Below the pieces are notes generated by a model. That model was not told the origin of the DNA and searched no databases. It worked only from the letters and a program-made list of their open reading frames with translations. Below, in pieces: positions 4,904 through 5,895 of a stretch of DNA of 5,895 nucleotides. Source of the stretch: Syntrophomonadaceae bacterium. GTDB lineage: Bacteria > Bacillota_D > Dethiobacteria > DTU022. The DNA lies in the NCBI GenBank assembly GCA_003562605.1, contig PWUG01000078.1:1-5895 (forward strand), read 5' to 3'. Both the position numbers and the translations under genes were made by a program. Each line of letters begins with the position of its first letter. Within the stretch, counting starts at the first letter, position 1.

Positions 4904-5895
4904 ATGTCTAAGCTTGAACTGATTGCCACGGCCACTTTTGGCCTCGAAGCCATCGTCGCACAGGAGGTTAAAGAACTGGGCTACGACCAGGTTAATGTCG
5001 AAAACGGGAAGGTTACCTTTTCCGCAGATGAAAGCGCTATTTGCCGTTCAAACCTCTGGCTGCGCACTGCCGACCGGGTGCGCCTGAAAGTGGGCGAGTT
5101 CAAAGCGGTGACTTTCGACGAGCTTTTTGAAAAGACAAAAGCGCTGACCTGGCCTGATCTGCTCCCGGAAAATGCTGCTTTCCCTGTTGACGGCAAATCC
5201 GTTCAATCAATCCTTTTCAGCATATCTGACTGCCAGGCTATTGTTAAAAAAGCTGTTGTCGAGAGTATGAAGACGCGCTACGGAACCGAATGGTTCAAAG
5301 AGGACGGCCCATTATACCGGATTGAAGTATCGATGCTGAAAGATATTGCCACCATTACCATCGACACCAGCGGAGCCGGCCTGCACAAACGGGGGTACCG
5401 CGCTGCCGGCAGCGAGGCTCCGCTGAGGGAAACTCTGGCTGCCGCCCTGGTTCAAATCGCGCGCTGGCAGCCTGATATTGCCCTCGTTGATCCGCTATGC
5501 GGTTCCGGAACAATTCCGATCGAAGCAGCTTTGATCGGACAAAATATAGCACCGGGTATGAACCGGACTTTTGTTTCCGAACAGTGGCCGACAATAGCGA
5601 GGGAACATTGGCGCCAGGCCCGTAAGGAAACCCACGACTGTGCGGATTACAGCCGTAAGCTTGATCTGAGTGGAACTGATATCAACAGTGATTTAATCGG
5701 GATTGCCCGGAAAAACGCTGCAGAAGCAGGTGTCGACGAACTGATCCATTTTCAGGCCAGGCCGTTATCCGAGTTAAGCTCTAAGAAAAAGTACGGGAAG
5801 ATTATCTGCAACCCGCCTTACGGCGAGCGGTTGAGCAATATCAAAGAAGTTGAGCAGTTGTATAAAGAAATGGGCAAGTTCTTTAGAAAACTTGA
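4904..5895 (+). CDS. THUMP-domain class I SAM-dependent RNA N2-guanine methyltransferase, RlmL/YpsC type (3' end beyond window)
   Basis: The frame is open for 330 codons to the right edge; relatives such as B. subtilis YpsC are about 380 residues, so perhaps 50 are missing. Residues 1-45 form the N-terminal ferredoxin-like part (LELIATATFGLEAIVAQEV). Residues about 45-155 are the THUMP RNA-binding domain. LHKRGYR (160-166) is the linker signature. The Rossmann methyltransferase domain follows, with the SAM motif DPLCGSGT (196-203), GTDIN (257-261) and the catalytic NPPYGER (303-309). The family makes m2G in 23S rRNA (E. coli RlmL at G2445), acting in the cytoplasm on ribosome precursors. The start is ATG with GGGGAG 7 bases upstream. 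It is divergent from cfa. The target base in this organism is inferred, not shown. Confidence 0.9.
   Translation, partial: MSKLELIATATFGLEAIVAQEVKELGYDQVNVENGKVTFSADESAICRSNLWLRTADRVRLKVGEFKAVTFDELFEKTKALTWPDLLPENAAFPVDGKSVQSILFSISDCQAIVKKAVVESMKTRYGTEWFKEDGPLYRIEVSMLKDIATITIDTSGAGLHKRGYRAAGSEAPLRETLAAALVQIARWQPDIALVDPLCGSGTIPIEAALIGQNIAPGMNRTFVSEQWPTIAREHWRQARKETHDCADYSRKLDLSGTDINSDLIGIARKNAAEAGVDELIHFQARPLSELSSKKKYGKIICNPPYGERLSNIKEVEQLYKEMGKFFRKL

Noticed and set aside
4981..5594. Minus-strand open frames opposite the THUMP methyltransferase
   Set aside because: They are shadows of a strongly conserved plus-strand gene that extends past the window edge.

Overview
The window suggests a Bacillota genome, most likely a mid-GC clostridial or Desulfotomaculum/Peptococcaceae-like lineage. 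The reasons are a SigI/RsgI pair (a system known from Bacillota), strong AGGAGG-type Shine-Dalgarno sites, and a TTG start. The species cannot be named from sequence alone.

Layout. Positions 1-2426, minus strand, hold a SigI regulon module. From upstream to downstream it has a sigma-A-like promoter, a sigma-I promoter, sigI, rsgI (ATGA overlap), a second sigma-I promoter, and the start of a small secreted acidic protein that runs off the left edge. The two sigma-I promoters share a perfect 23-bp block (490-512 and 2311-2333), followed in both by exactly 13 unconserved bases and then CGAATATA. This fits the described A-tract -35 / CGWA -10 architecture of sigma-I promoters. Positions 2427-2536 are a spacer with small inverted repeats. 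Positions 2537-3421, plus strand, encode a DapA-superfamily lyase whose active-site variants resemble 4-hydroxy-2-oxoglutarate aldolase more than true dihydrodipicolinate synthase. Positions 3438-4652, minus strand, hold a cyclopropane-fatty-acid synthase gene that is complete in frame except for one amber codon replacing the conserved Trp of the SAM-binding motif. Positions 4653-4903 are a divergent intergenic region with a likely cfa promoter and a perfect 8-1-8 palindrome over its -35. From 4904 to the right edge runs a THUMP-domain RNA methyltransferase of the RlmL/YpsC type.

How the parts work together. RsgI is inferred to hold SigI at the membrane. On an envelope signal, its extracellular SEAL-like domain (with the DINPS autocleavage motif) would be processed and SigI released. 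SigI would then transcribe its own operon and the secreted protein gene from the twin promoters. The lyase, the cfa gene and the methyltransferase look like ordinary neighbours with no visible link to the SigI circuit. The most notable items are the twin sigma-I promoters with their unusually long shared upstream block, the unrecognised repeat-bearing secreted target, and the amber codon in cfa.
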